Assembly: GCA_014800065.1 (NCBI GenBank)
Contig: JAAVGX010000028.1
Span: 1 to 11,974 of the forward strand
Length of the DNA: 11,974 nucleotides
Reading direction: 5' to 3'
Origin: Bacteroidales bacterium
GTDB taxonomy: Bacteria > Bacteroidota > Bacteroidia > Bacteroidales > Muribaculaceae
Shown: positions 1 through 8,147 of the stretch, in pieces
Numbering within the stretch: position 1 is the first letter of the stretch
Layout of the letters: each line of letters opens with the position of its first letter
Made by a program: the position numbers and the translations under genes
Notes under the pieces: generated by a model
What the model was told of the DNA's origin: nothing
What the model saw: only the letters and a program-made list of their open reading frames with translations
Databases searched by the model: none

Positions 1-82
1 GGAGCGATGTCCGTACATTTTTTTTGCAATTTGGGGCAATTTTTGGTAATTTGATTCGGGTGTGCTTTTTTGTGCAGGATTT

Positions 83-115
83 TTTGGCTTAAATTAGAAG
101 TTTTTAGTAACTTTG
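83..115 (+). promoter_or_regulatory. Bacteroidetes-type promoter of the TonB receptor operon
   Basis: A TAnnTTTG-type -7 element (TAACTTTG, 108-115) lies about 21 bases after a TTTG -33-like element (83-86). This matches the known Bacteroidetes primary sigma factor consensus, and it lies about 60 bp before the receptor start codon. The upstream flank is T-rich, with an eight-T run at 18-25 and loosely repeated CAATTT units. No Shine-Dalgarno sequence is visible, as is usual in this phylum. Confidence 0.6.
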
Positions 116-177
116 AGGGCTAATTATGCCTTAAAGGCTCAAACCGCGAAAAATCATTATTCAAATACCTAAAAACC

Positions 178-2940
178 ATGCGACTACGATTGTTTGTACT
201 TTTGTTCCTCTCGGCCATTTTTGGCTTGGGAACAATGTCGGCCGCCACTTTGGTTGGCGTAGTGGTGAATGGAAATTCCGGAAGTCCCATCAGCGGGGCA
301 ACTGTAATGCTCCGTGAAGGAGAATCCACCGCCACCACCAACTTCAACGGCCAATTCCGTCTGCAGTGCGACGACAATCAGGATGGCTATCTGATTGTAA
401 TGTGCGACGGGTATCAGAGCTACGGTGCCCCCGTTGCTATCGGCACATCAACAGTGAATGTTGGTGAAATCCGTCTGAGTCTCGATGACATTGCCACTAC
501 TTATTATGGCGATGCTGAGGATCTGATTTTCGATGAAGCAGAGCTCGACGACGATGAAGGGAGCGCGCAAAGCGTGGCAGCCCTGACGGGAGCAAATGAC
601 AACATCTACTACAACACCGCTTCCTACAACTTCGGCCCGATGTACTTCCGCTATCGCGGTCTGGACAATATGTACCAGAGTGTGTATATCAACGGCGTGA
701 AGATGAACGACCTTATCCGCGGCAGTTTCAGCTTCTCAACTCTCCTTGGAATGACCAGCCGCGCATTCCGCAACAAGACTACCGCGGTAGGTATGGAGGC
801 AAGTAACTTCGGCTTCGGCGATATCGGCGGTTCTGTTAACTACAACACTACCACTGACCTTTACGCCCCCGGTTTCAACGGTTCGGTAGCATTCACCAAC
901 TCCAACTACATGATGCGCGCCATGGCCACCTACTCCACCGGTCTAAACCGCCAGGGCTGGGCGTTCACCGTGAGTGCAATCGGACGTTATGCCAAGGAAG
1001 GCGTGATGGAGGGTACGTTCTACAATTCTGCCGGTCTGTTCATGTCGATCGAAAAGAAAATCAATGCCGAGCATAGCCTTACGCTGACTGCTTTCGGTGG
1101 TCCCACCCAGCGCGCAACCGGTCGCCCGACCTATCAGGAGGCCTACGACCTTGCGGGTTCGAACCTCTACAATCCCGACTGGGGTTATCAGGAAGGTAAG
1201 AAGCGCTCTTCCCGCATCACCGAAACGTTCGACCCCACCGCCATGCTGAGCTGGTTGTTCAAGAAGGACAACACCATCCTGAATACTTCAGCAGCGTTCC
1301 GCTCGGTTTACTACAACCGTACCGCGCTGAACTACTACAAGGCTCTGGACCCCAATCCTACCTACTACCGCTACCTCCCCTCGTACTATGAGGACGACGA
1401 GGAAATGTACGACCTCTACACCGAGTTGTGGCGAAACGACCAGTCTTTCCGCCAGATCAAGTGGGATGACCTGTACCAAATCAACTACCTTAACAATGTG
1501 CAGAACGAAGGACTGCCCGAAGGGTCAGCTGATCGCAAGGGTTCGAGCTACATCATGGAGAACCGCACGAACCACCAGCTCAACGCCATGTTCAACTCCT
1601 ATATCAATACCCGTTTGAACAATGTGATGAGCCTTCAGGGCGGTGTGAGCTTCAACTACACCCGCAGCTCCAACTACAAAACCATCCGTGACCTGATGGG
1701 AGGCGAATTCTGGCTCGATATCGACCCCTTCAGCGACCGCGATATTGCAATCGCACCCCAGAACCTCCAGAACGACCTCGACAATCCCAACCGTCGCGTT
1801 GTGAAGGGCGATAAGTTCGGTTATAACTACCTGATTAACGCACTGCGGGCTGAGGCTTGGTTGCAGAATGTGATTACTCTGCCCAAGTGGGATATCAATT
1901 ATGGTCTCAACTTCAGCTATACCCAGTACCAGCGCGATGGTAAGATGCGCAATGGTCGTGCCCCGCACAACTCATTGGGCAAGAGCGAGATGCTCAAGTT
2001 CGACAACGCCGCCTTGAAGGTTGGCGCCATCTATAAGCTTGACGGTCGCAATCAGTTTGCCGCGCATGCCGAGTATGCCACCCGCGCGCCTCAGGTTGAC
2101 CAGGTATTCATCGCACCGCGCGTGAAGAATACCGTGGTAGATAATGTAGAGAGCGAACGCGACTTCTCCGCCGACCTTTCCTACATCTGGAATTACCGCC
2201 GCTTCCGCGGCTCACTGACTGCGTTCTACACCGACGTGAACAACGCCATCGAGCGCAACGGTTTCTACGACGAACAGTACACCACCTATACCAACGTAGT
2301 ACTCTCGGGCGTGAAACGCTGCTACAAGGGACTTGAATTAGGCATGTCCTACAAAATCACCCCCTCCATCACGGCTACTTTCGCGGGTATGTACTCCAAA
2401 TTCCAGTACAAGAACAATCCTCAGGGCACCCGTACCTTCGAAAACGGTCTGTACCCCGACACCACACAGACCGTGTACCTGAAGAACTACTACTTGGGTT
2501 CGACCCCTCAGTTCGCCGGTAACCTCGGCATCGACTACGCCGCACCGAAGAACTGGTTCTTCAACGTCAACGCCACCCTTCAGGGCAACTCCTACGTGAC
2601 CCTTGCCCCCGCGTACCACGAAGCGCTGCCCAATCTGTGGGAACAGTTCGACTCCGAAGAGGCACTCCAGGCAAAAATCGACGAACTCAGCCAGCAGGAT
2701 AAGCTGAAGAACGCCTTCACCCTGAACGCCTCCATCGGTAAGCTGATCTACATCAACCGTAAGGTGAGCATGAATATCAACCTGAATGTGAACAACATCC
2801 TTAACAACCGGAACATAGTAACCTACGCATACCAGCAGGGCCGCCTCGACACGAAGAACTACGACCGCGATGCATATCCCAACCGCTACAGCTATGCACA
2901 GGGCATTCGCCTGTTCCTCAATGTAGGTGTTCGCTTCTAA
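178..2940 (+). CDS. TonB-dependent outer-membrane receptor (non-SusC type) with N-terminal carboxypeptidase-regulatory-like domain
   Basis: Predicted 22-stranded outer-membrane beta-barrel importing an unknown ligand with energy from TonB-ExbBD. Residues 1-22 form a signal peptide with a likely cut after MSA. Residues 25-105 are a carboxypeptidase-regulatory-like beta-sandwich (SGATVMLREGE, then TTNFNGQFRL), common at the N-terminus of Bacteroidetes receptors. A very acidic segment follows (112-128, with EAELDDDEG). The plug domain runs from about 142 to 225 (FRYRGLDNMY, VYINGVKMNDL, FGFGDIGGSVNYNT), and the rest is barrel, rich in aromatic residues. The protein ends in VGVRF, a C-terminal Phe typical of BAM substrates. 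Its 920 residues are normal for the family. The ATG at 178 is chosen because the signal peptide begins directly there. It is first gene of an operon with two DUF5689 lipoproteins, 13 bp to the next start. No SusD homologue is adjacent, so a classical Sus-type glycan importer is unlikely. The substrate is unknown. Confidence 0.93.
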   Translation: MRLRLFVLLFLSAIFGLGTMSAATLVGVVVNGNSGSPISGATVMLREGESTATTNFNGQFRLQCDDNQDGYLIVMCDGYQSYGAPVAIGTSTVNVGEIRLSLDDIATTYYGDAEDLIFDEAELDDDEGSAQSVAALTGANDNIYYNTASYNFGPMYFRYRGLDNMYQSVYINGVKMNDLIRGSFSFSTLLGMTSRAFRNKTTAVGMEASNFGFGDIGGSVNYNTTTDLYAPGFNGSVAFTNSNYMMRAMATYSTGLNRQGWAFTVSAIGRYAKEGVMEGTFYNSAGLFMSIEKKINAEHSLTLTAFGGPTQRATGRPTYQEAYDLAGSNLYNPDWGYQEGKKRSSRITETFDPTAMLSWLFKKDNTILNTSAAFRSVYYNRTALNYYKALDPNPTYYRYLPSYYEDDEEMYDLYTELWRNDQSFRQIKWDDLYQINYLNNVQNEGLPEGSADRKGSSYIMENRTNHQLNAMFNSYINTRLNNVMSLQGGVSFNYTRSSNYKTIRDLMGGEFWLDIDPFSDRDIAIAPQNLQNDLDNPNRRVVKGDKFGYNYLINALRAEAWLQNVITLPKWDINYGLNFSYTQYQRDGKMRNGRAPHNSLGKSEMLKFDNAALKVGAIYKLDGRNQFAAHAEYATRAPQVDQVFIAPRVKNTVVDNVESERDFSADLSYIWNYRRFRGSLTAFYTDVNNAIERNGFYDEQYTTYTNVVLSGVKRCYKGLELGMSYKITPSITATFAGMYSKFQYKNNPQGTRTFENGLYPDTTQTVYLKNYYLGSTPQFAGNLGIDYAAPKNWFFNVNATLQGNSYVTLAPAYHEALPNLWEQFDSEEALQAKIDELSQQDKLKNAFTLNASIGKLIYINRKVSMNINLNVNNILNNRNIVTYAYQQGRLDTKNYDRDAYPNRYSYAQGIRLFLNVGVRF

Positions 2941-2953
2941 ATCCTGAAAGAAT

Positions 2954-4843
2954 ATGAAACATACATTATATAATATAGCACTTGGGTCAGCAATGGCCTT
3001 GCTCGCCGTTGGCTGTGACGATGACTTCGTGCGTCCGCCGATGATCACCCCCGAGGTGCTCGACATAACCACCACCTCCACTTTGGCCGACGTCAAGGCC
3101 GAATATTGGCAGTATGTTTCGGCCTCACCTCAGCAGGTCGGTCTTACCGCCACCGGTGATTCTGTAATAATCAAGGGGCGTGTCTGCTCCTCAGACGAAA
3201 CCGGAAACATCTACAAGAATATCATCATCCAAAGCACTAACGAGCAGGGTCAGCAGGTAGCTCTGACATTCGCCGTAAACAATAACAAGCTTTACAGCAC
3301 CTACAAATTCGGTCAGGAAGTGTTTATCAACCTCACCGGCCTGTATGTAGGCGGTTATAGCGGCCTGATGCAGTTCGGTGGTGTAGGAACCAGCGGAATG
3401 ACCTTCATGGAAAGCGATGTGTTCGATGCCCATGTCAAGGCCTCCGGAATGCCTAAGCTGACCGCCGTCGATACCACCGCCACCACCATCTCCGAACTGA
3501 TGGCAGCGAAGGCGGGGGCAGTAGAACTGTGGCAGAGCCGCCTTGTGCGAGTGGACAGCGTTCAGTTCACCGAACCCGGCGAAGTGTTTGCCGGAAGCGC
3601 CAACACCAACCGCTATATCACCGACCGCGAGGGCAATCGCCTGATAGTGCGCAACAGTGCCTACGCATCGTTCAAGAACGAACGTATTCCCGCCGGTATG
3701 GGTTGCGTGACCGGTATTCTGAGCTACTTCGGCTCCGACTGGCAGATTCTGCTGATTGACCTCGAAGGTTGCCAAGGCTTCGACGGCGTACCGGTAGAAC
3801 CCGAGACCCCCGCCGCCGGTCCCGCCCAGGCTTCTTTCACCGAGAAGTTCGACTCCGACAAAATTCCTGCCGGCTGGACTTCCTACAAGGTGAAGGGCGA
3901 CAAGGCGTGGTACTTCACCAGCTTCGACAATAACTACTATGCGGCCATGACCGGCTACAAGGGAACCGCACCCTTCGACAGCTGGCTCGTAAGCCCCGGC
4001 TTGGATTTGGACAAGGCTACCGAAAAGGTGTTCTCCTTCAATAGCCAGGTCAACGGCTACGGCGCAACCACCACCACCTTGAAGGTGTATGTTCTGACCG
4101 ATGCCGATCCCTCCAAGGGCACCGCCACCGAGCTGACCGGCGTCACCTTGGCCACCGCTCCTGCAAGCGGCTACTCCGGTTTTGTTAGCTCCGGTAATGT
4201 TGACCTGAGCAAGTTCACCGGCGTTGTTTACCTCGGCTTCCAATATGCCGCCACCCAGGATGCGAACTATGCAACCTGGTGTATCGACGACGTAGTGGCG
4301 GGCGAGAAAATCACCGTACAGGAGCCCGGCACCCCCGAAGAGCCCGGCGACACCGAAGGAACAACCATCTACAGCTCGCTCACCGGATCCGGTACGGATA
4401 TGCCTGAAGGCTGGACTATCAGCAACGTGACCTTAGGCACGATGGAGGCTATCTGGAAGTGGGAGGTCTACAAGGACAGCGGTTATCTGAAGGCTACATC
4501 GTTCGGCTGCACCGACACCACACTGGCTTATGCCGTTTCGCCTGAAATCGACCTTACGGGCTACAGCGATTGTGAAATGACCTTCGACCATGCAGCCAAA
4601 TTCCAGACCACCCTCAAGAAGCTCTGCGGCGTGGTAGTACGCGAAAAAGGCAAGGAAGACTGGACGGCCCTTACCGTTCCCACCTGGCCCGAAGCCGGCA
4701 CATGGAACTTTGTGAATGCCGGCTCCATCAGCCTGTCCGACTACAGCGGCAAGGTGATTCAGATAGCTTTCAAGTACTCCGGCGATAAGGACGGTGCGGA
4801 TACTTGGGAGGTTAACAAACTCATCGTAACCGGTAAAAAGTAA
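2954..4843 (+). CDS. DUF5689 surface lipoprotein with two choice-of-anchor-J / cleaved-adhesin-like modules
   Basis: Predicted outer-membrane lipoprotein, probably facing outward and working with the receptor upstream. Residues 1-20 are a lipoprotein signal peptide with lipidated Cys21 (LLAVGC). The following DDDF is an acidic patch of the kind known as a surface lipoprotein export signal in Bacteroidetes. Residues about 35-280 are a DUF5689 domain (GRVCSSDETGN at 75; later TGILSYFGSDWQ), which I judge OB-fold-like. Residues 294-449 form a choice-of-anchor-J/cleaved-adhesin-like beta-sandwich (EKFDSDKIPAGW, DSWLVSPGLDL, YATWCIDDV). After a Pro/Glu linker, residues 470-627 form a second, divergent module of the same type (MPEGWTISN, AVSPEIDLTGY). 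No catalytic motif is seen, so a binding role is inferred. The next gene starts 3 bp after the stop, indicating tight co-expression. Its domain plan mirrors the first part of the downstream protein, suggesting an old tandem duplication. Confidence 0.88.
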   Translation: MKHTLYNIALGSAMALLAVGCDDDFVRPPMITPEVLDITTTSTLADVKAEYWQYVSASPQQVGLTATGDSVIIKGRVCSSDETGNIYKNIIIQSTNEQGQQVALTFAVNNNKLYSTYKFGQEVFINLTGLYVGGYSGLMQFGGVGTSGMTFMESDVFDAHVKASGMPKLTAVDTTATTISELMAAKAGAVELWQSRLVRVDSVQFTEPGEVFAGSANTNRYITDREGNRLIVRNSAYASFKNERIPAGMGCVTGILSYFGSDWQILLIDLEGCQGFDGVPVEPETPAAGPAQASFTEKFDSDKIPAGWTSYKVKGDKAWYFTSFDNNYYAAMTGYKGTAPFDSWLVSPGLDLDKATEKVFSFNSQVNGYGATTTTLKVYVLTDADPSKGTATELTGVTLATAPASGYSGFVSSGNVDLSKFTGVVYLGFQYAATQDANYATWCIDDVVAGEKITVQEPGTPEEPGDTEGTTIYSSLTGSGTDMPEGWTISNVTLGTMEAIWKWEVYKDSGYLKATSFGCTDTTLAYAVSPEIDLTGYSDCEMTFDHAAKFQTTLKKLCGVVVREKGKEDWTALTVPTWPEAGTWNFVNAGSISLSDYSGKVIQIAFKYSGDKDGADTWEVNKLIVTGKK

Positions 4844-4846
4844 CTT

Positions 4847-7800
4847 ATGAAAAAGCTGAAATATATAGCTGCGCTTGCAGCACTGGCGTTAGGCTCCACC
4901 TTTAGCGGGTGCCAGGACGACATCGATGCTCCGCAGATGGAGGTGCCGACTGCCAAGTCGACCCCCAACACCACCATCGCCGAGCTGAAGGAGATTTTCT
5001 GGGACGATGCCACCAACTACGCCCTCAAAATCGAAAACACCGAGGACCCCGACTATCACTATGTAATCGCCGGTAGAGTAGTATCGTCCGACGAGCAGGG
5101 GAATGTGTTCAAGAGTCTTGTAATTCAGGACGAAACCGCGGCCCTGGCTTTCTCCATCAATTCCTACAACCTCTACCTGAACTACCGTATCGGTCAGGAA
5201 ATCGTGATGGATGTAACCGGTATGTATATCGGTAAGTACAACGGCCTCCAGCAGATGGGTATGCCCGAATGGTATACCCAGGGTAACTGCTATGAGGTTA
5301 CCTTTATGGCACCGGAGTATTTCTCGGCTCACGCCGAACTCAACGGTCTGCCCGATGCAGCCAAAATCGACACTATCGCTGTGAAGAGCTTCTCCGTGCT
5401 CACTCCCAGCCCCGAGGTGCTACGCAAATATCAGAGCCAGCTCGTGTGCCTGAAGAACGTGCATTTTGAAGATGCCGGCAAGGAGCTCTTCTCCGAATAC
5501 CACTCCAGCGGTGTTAACCGCAATCTGGTTGACCGCAACGGTCAGACCCTGGTGGTTCGTACCAGCGGTTATTCCACTTTCTGGAATCAGCTTCTTCCAG
5601 AAGGCGAGCTTGATGTTACCGGTATTCTGAGCTATTACGGCACCACCGGATGGCAGTTCATCCTCATCGACGAGGCCGGTTGCCAGAAGGCTGCTTCGCA
5701 GGTCGACCCCGACTTGGGTACGCTTGACAAACCTTACTCCGTAGCTCAGGTTGTGGCCGAAGAGATGGAAGGCTTCGATGGCGAAGGTTGGGTTCAAGGC
5801 TGGGTCAGCGGTGCTGTCGCTCCCGGTGTGGAAGAAGTCACCTCCCTCAGCGACCTCGAACTCTGGGCACCCGCCACTCTGCCCACTACGCTTGTAATCG
5901 GCGCTGAGCAGGTGAGAGACCTCGAAACATGTCTTGTCGTATTCCTCCCTGCCGATACTCCCCTCCGCCAGTATGGTAACCTTGCCGACAACCACAATCT
6001 TGCCAAGAAGATTTGGATCAAGGGTAGCTTCCAGAAGGTGATGGGTACTTATGGTATTGTGACAAGCGGCTCGGCTGCCGACTTCCGCATAGAAGGACTT
6101 GAGCTCGAAACGGGTGAAGTGCCCGAAGGCGACGGTTCTGAAACATCGCCCTACAACACCGCTCAGGTGATAGCCAAGAATCCGAGCAGCACCACCGAAG
6201 CAGTGGAATCGGCCGTTTGGGTTAAGGGTTATATCGTAGGTTCGATGCCCACCGGCGGTTCTTCCACAACACTGCAGGGCACCAACTTCAGTACTGCTGA
6301 TGCCGCCACTACAAACCTGGTTCTCGGCCCGACAGCTGACTGCACCGACTACACCAAGTGTGTGGGCGTTCAGCTTCCCACGGGTGCAATCCGCAATGCC
6401 CTCAACCTGCAGGCCAACCCCGGCAACTTGGGCAAGGCGCTTGCAGTGAAGGGCGACCTGATGAAGTACTGCGGAGGTCCCGGCGTGAAGAATCTGACAG
6501 CATATAACTTGGGCGAAGGTGCCGGTCAGGAGCCTGATCCCACACCCGTAGAAGCTGTTTCTTCACTTGACGTAAACTTCGACGGCGGAACAACCCTCCC
6601 CACTGGCTGGACTGATGTGAACGTAGCAGGTGATAAGAGCTGGTATGTGACCACCTTCAACAATAACAACTATGCCGCAATGACCGGCTATAAGGGAACC
6701 GCACCTTTCGACGAATGGCTGATTTCGCCTCCCGTTGATATGGCCAAGGTTACCGATAAGGTTCTCACCTTCGACACTCAGGTAAACGGCTATGGCTCCA
6801 CTACTTCGAAGTTCGAGGTGTATGTGCTCACATCTGCCAATCCTACCGAAGCGACCAAGACCGAGCTCAAGCCCACCATTGCTACCGCTCCGGCTTCCGG
6901 TTACTCCGATTGGGTGTCATCCGGAAATGTAGACCTGAGCTCGTTCAGCGGTACTATCTACATCGGATTCCGCTATGAGGCCACCACTGATGCCAATTAT
7001 GCGACCTGGTGTGTAGACAATATCAAGCTCAATTCAGGAAGTGTAACCCCCGACCCCGAACCTACTCCTGATCCTACCCCCGATCCTTCCGGTGAGGGTA
7101 CGAAGGAGAATCCTCTTAACGCCTCCGACGTTATCTCTCTGAGCCCCACCTCCACCTCAGAGGCAGTTGCTACTGACGTGTGGGCTGCCGGATATATCGT
7201 AGGTTTCTACAACGGTTCGGTAGTGAAGGGTAATGCCACTTTCGGAGCGACCGATGCCGTGGCATCCAACATCCTGCTCGCGCCCACAGCGGATTGCACC
7301 GATTACACCAAGTGTATTCCTATCCAGCTGCCCTCGGGAGCTGTTCGTACCGCTCTTAACCTGAAGGATAATCCTGCAAACCTTGGCAAGCGAGTAGAGG
7401 TAAACGGTGATGTGGCCCTCTATGGTGGTCAGGCCGGTATCCGCAACACCAAGGGCTACGAATGGCTCGAAGGCGGTTCGACCGTAGAGCCTACTCCCGA
7501 CCCCGAGCCCACTCCTGATCCTACCCCCGACGGCGATGCGGTGACAGTGCTCACAAGCGCTTTCACCAGCCTGCCCGGCGCAAACACAGTGGATGGCTAC
7601 ACCTTCGACATTCAGACCAACGGCGGCGCTACCGCTCCTCAGCTCAATGGTGCGAATCTTCGTCTCTATGCCAAGAATCAGATGACCGTGAAAGGCGCCA
7701 AGTTCGCCAAAATCGTCATCACTCTGACATCAGATGCCAAATATCGTTACACCACCTTTGAGCCCAGCGCGGGTAAACTGGACCCCGCGCAGGCTGAAAA

Positions 7801-7939
7801 CGACACCACCATTACCTGGGTTGGTGATGCCTCAGAAGTTACCTTTACGGTAGGTGACAAGGCTACCATGGGTAGCGATGGTGCAACCAAGGCCGGTCAG
7901 ATCCGACTGAGCAAAATCGAAATATATCCCGCCCAATAA
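4847..7939 (+). CDS. Large modular DUF5689 / DUF6359-repeat surface lipoprotein
   Basis: Predicted surface lipoprotein of 1030 residues, third gene of the receptor operon. The signal peptide ends at lipidated Cys22 (FSGC), followed by QDD, again an acidic export-signal-like patch. Modules in order: DUF5689, about 40-285 (GRVVSSDEQGN at 76, TGILSYYGTTGWQ); a degenerate DUF6359-like unit, about 291-425; a full DUF6359-like unit, 430-557; a choice-of-anchor-J module, 572-728; a Pro/Asp/Thr linker; a second full DUF6359-like unit, 751-875; a second linker with nearly the same sequence; and a C-terminal beta-rich domain, about 899-1030 (FAKIVITLTSDAKYRYT). The two full DUF6359 units share PTADCTDYTKC exactly. 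No protease, nuclease or glycosidase signature and no type IX sorting domain is visible. DUF6359 and DUF5689 resemble OB-fold modules that accompany secreted nucleases in Bacteroidetes, as I recall. A nucleic-acid or glycan-binding role is therefore only a hypothesis. Confidence 0.88.
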   Translation: MKKLKYIAALAALALGSTFSGCQDDIDAPQMEVPTAKSTPNTTIAELKEIFWDDATNYALKIENTEDPDYHYVIAGRVVSSDEQGNVFKSLVIQDETAALAFSINSYNLYLNYRIGQEIVMDVTGMYIGKYNGLQQMGMPEWYTQGNCYEVTFMAPEYFSAHAELNGLPDAAKIDTIAVKSFSVLTPSPEVLRKYQSQLVCLKNVHFEDAGKELFSEYHSSGVNRNLVDRNGQTLVVRTSGYSTFWNQLLPEGELDVTGILSYYGTTGWQFILIDEAGCQKAASQVDPDLGTLDKPYSVAQVVAEEMEGFDGEGWVQGWVSGAVAPGVEEVTSLSDLELWAPATLPTTLVIGAEQVRDLETCLVVFLPADTPLRQYGNLADNHNLAKKIWIKGSFQKVMGTYGIVTSGSAADFRIEGLELETGEVPEGDGSETSPYNTAQVIAKNPSSTTEAVESAVWVKGYIVGSMPTGGSSTTLQGTNFSTADAATTNLVLGPTADCTDYTKCVGVQLPTGAIRNALNLQANPGNLGKALAVKGDLMKYCGGPGVKNLTAYNLGEGAGQEPDPTPVEAVSSLDVNFDGGTTLPTGWTDVNVAGDKSWYVTTFNNNNYAAMTGYKGTAPFDEWLISPPVDMAKVTDKVLTFDTQVNGYGSTTSKFEVYVLTSANPTEATKTELKPTIATAPASGYSDWVSSGNVDLSSFSGTIYIGFRYEATTDANYATWCVDNIKLNSGSVTPDPEPTPDPTPDPSGEGTKENPLNASDVISLSPTSTSEAVATDVWAAGYIVGFYNGSVVKGNATFGATDAVASNILLAPTADCTDYTKCIPIQLPSGAVRTALNLKDNPANLGKRVEVNGDVALYGGQAGIRNTKGYEWLEGGSTVEPTPDPEPTPDPTPDGDAVTVLTSAFTSLPGANTVDGYTFDIQTNGGATAPQLNGANLRLYAKNQMTVKGAKFAKIVITLTSDAKYRYTTFEPSAGKLDPAQAENDTTITWVGDASEVTFTVGDKATMGSDGATKAGQIRLSKIEIYPAQ
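7049..7530 (+). repeat. Duplicated 35-bp linker coding PDPEPTPDPTPD (7049-7083 and 7496-7530)
   Basis: The two inter-domain linkers of the large lipoprotein are encoded by 35-nt stretches that differ at only two positions, both synonymous. They flank the last DUF6359-like unit (about 7097-7471) on both sides. The module is thus bracketed by a direct repeat through which it could be lost, gained or duplicated by homologous recombination or slippage. The linkers are Pro-rich and probably extended spacers. Confidence 0.75.
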
Positions 7940-7959
7940 GGCATAACACATTCTATCCG

Positions 7960-7993
7960 GCACCTCGCCCCGACGGGCGAGGTGCTTTCGTTT
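7960..7993 (+). terminator. Intrinsic terminator of the TonB receptor operon
   Basis: A perfect 11-bp inverted repeat (GCACCTCGCCC 7960-7970, GGGCGAGGTGC 7975-7985) with a CGAC tetraloop is followed by TTTCGTTT. It begins 21 bp after the stop codon of the large lipoprotein. The GC-rich stem and short T-rich tail make this a strong factor-independent terminator. Confidence 0.9.
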
Positions 7994-8068
7994 AGAGTGT
8001 GTTTATGTTGCGGGATGGTGGACATAGTGAAGACAAAACCGTCACAAAGGCCGCAAAGTGGCAGATTT

Positions 8069-8083
8069 CAATGATTTTCATTG
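8069..8083. promoter_or_regulatory. Palindrome upstream of the Lrp-family gene, candidate operator
   Basis: CAATGA-TTT-TCATTG is a perfect 6-bp inverted repeat with an AT-rich 3-base centre. It lies 7 bp upstream of the -33 box (8091-8094) of the regulator promoter. Lrp/AsnC proteins often bind short palindromes with AT-rich centres and control their own gene, so autoregulation is plausible but inferred. The rest of the 7994-8090 spacer shows nothing recognisable. Confidence 0.4.
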
Positions 8084-8090
8084 GCAAAAG

Positions 8091-8122
8091 TTTGTTGCTT
8101 TTAGATAAAATTTTTAAATTTG
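8091..8122 (+). promoter_or_regulatory. Bacteroidetes-type promoter of the Lrp-family regulator
   Basis: TTTG at 8091-8094 and TAAATTTG at 8115-8122 are separated by 20 bases, a close match to the Bacteroidetes -33/-7 consensus. Transcription would start near 8127-8130, leaving a leader of about 20 bases before the ATG at 8148. Confidence 0.75.
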
Positions 8123-8147
8123 TAGCGAGAATTACAAGTTAAGTACT

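Noticed and set aside
1..54. Short plus-strand frame ending TGA at 52-54, and a minus-strand ATG at 16-18 that could start a divergent gene leaving the window
   Set aside because: Seventeen and six codons give no homology or codon-use evidence; neither can be supported from this window.
178..2940. SusC of a SusC/SusD glycan-utilisation pair
   Set aside because: No SusD-like protein follows; the partners are DUF5689 lipoproteins, and no glycosidase or anti-sigma/sigma regulator is present.
3191..4243. Long minus-strand open frame opposite the first lipoprotein
   Set aside because: It is rich in Gly/Val/His with no domain, lies wholly antisense to a convincing lipoprotein, and results from the codon bias of the plus strand.
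7049..7530. Microsatellite or CRISPR-like repeat in the CCCGACCCC-type tracts
   Set aside because: These lie in frame inside the large lipoprotein and encode Pro-rich domain linkers.
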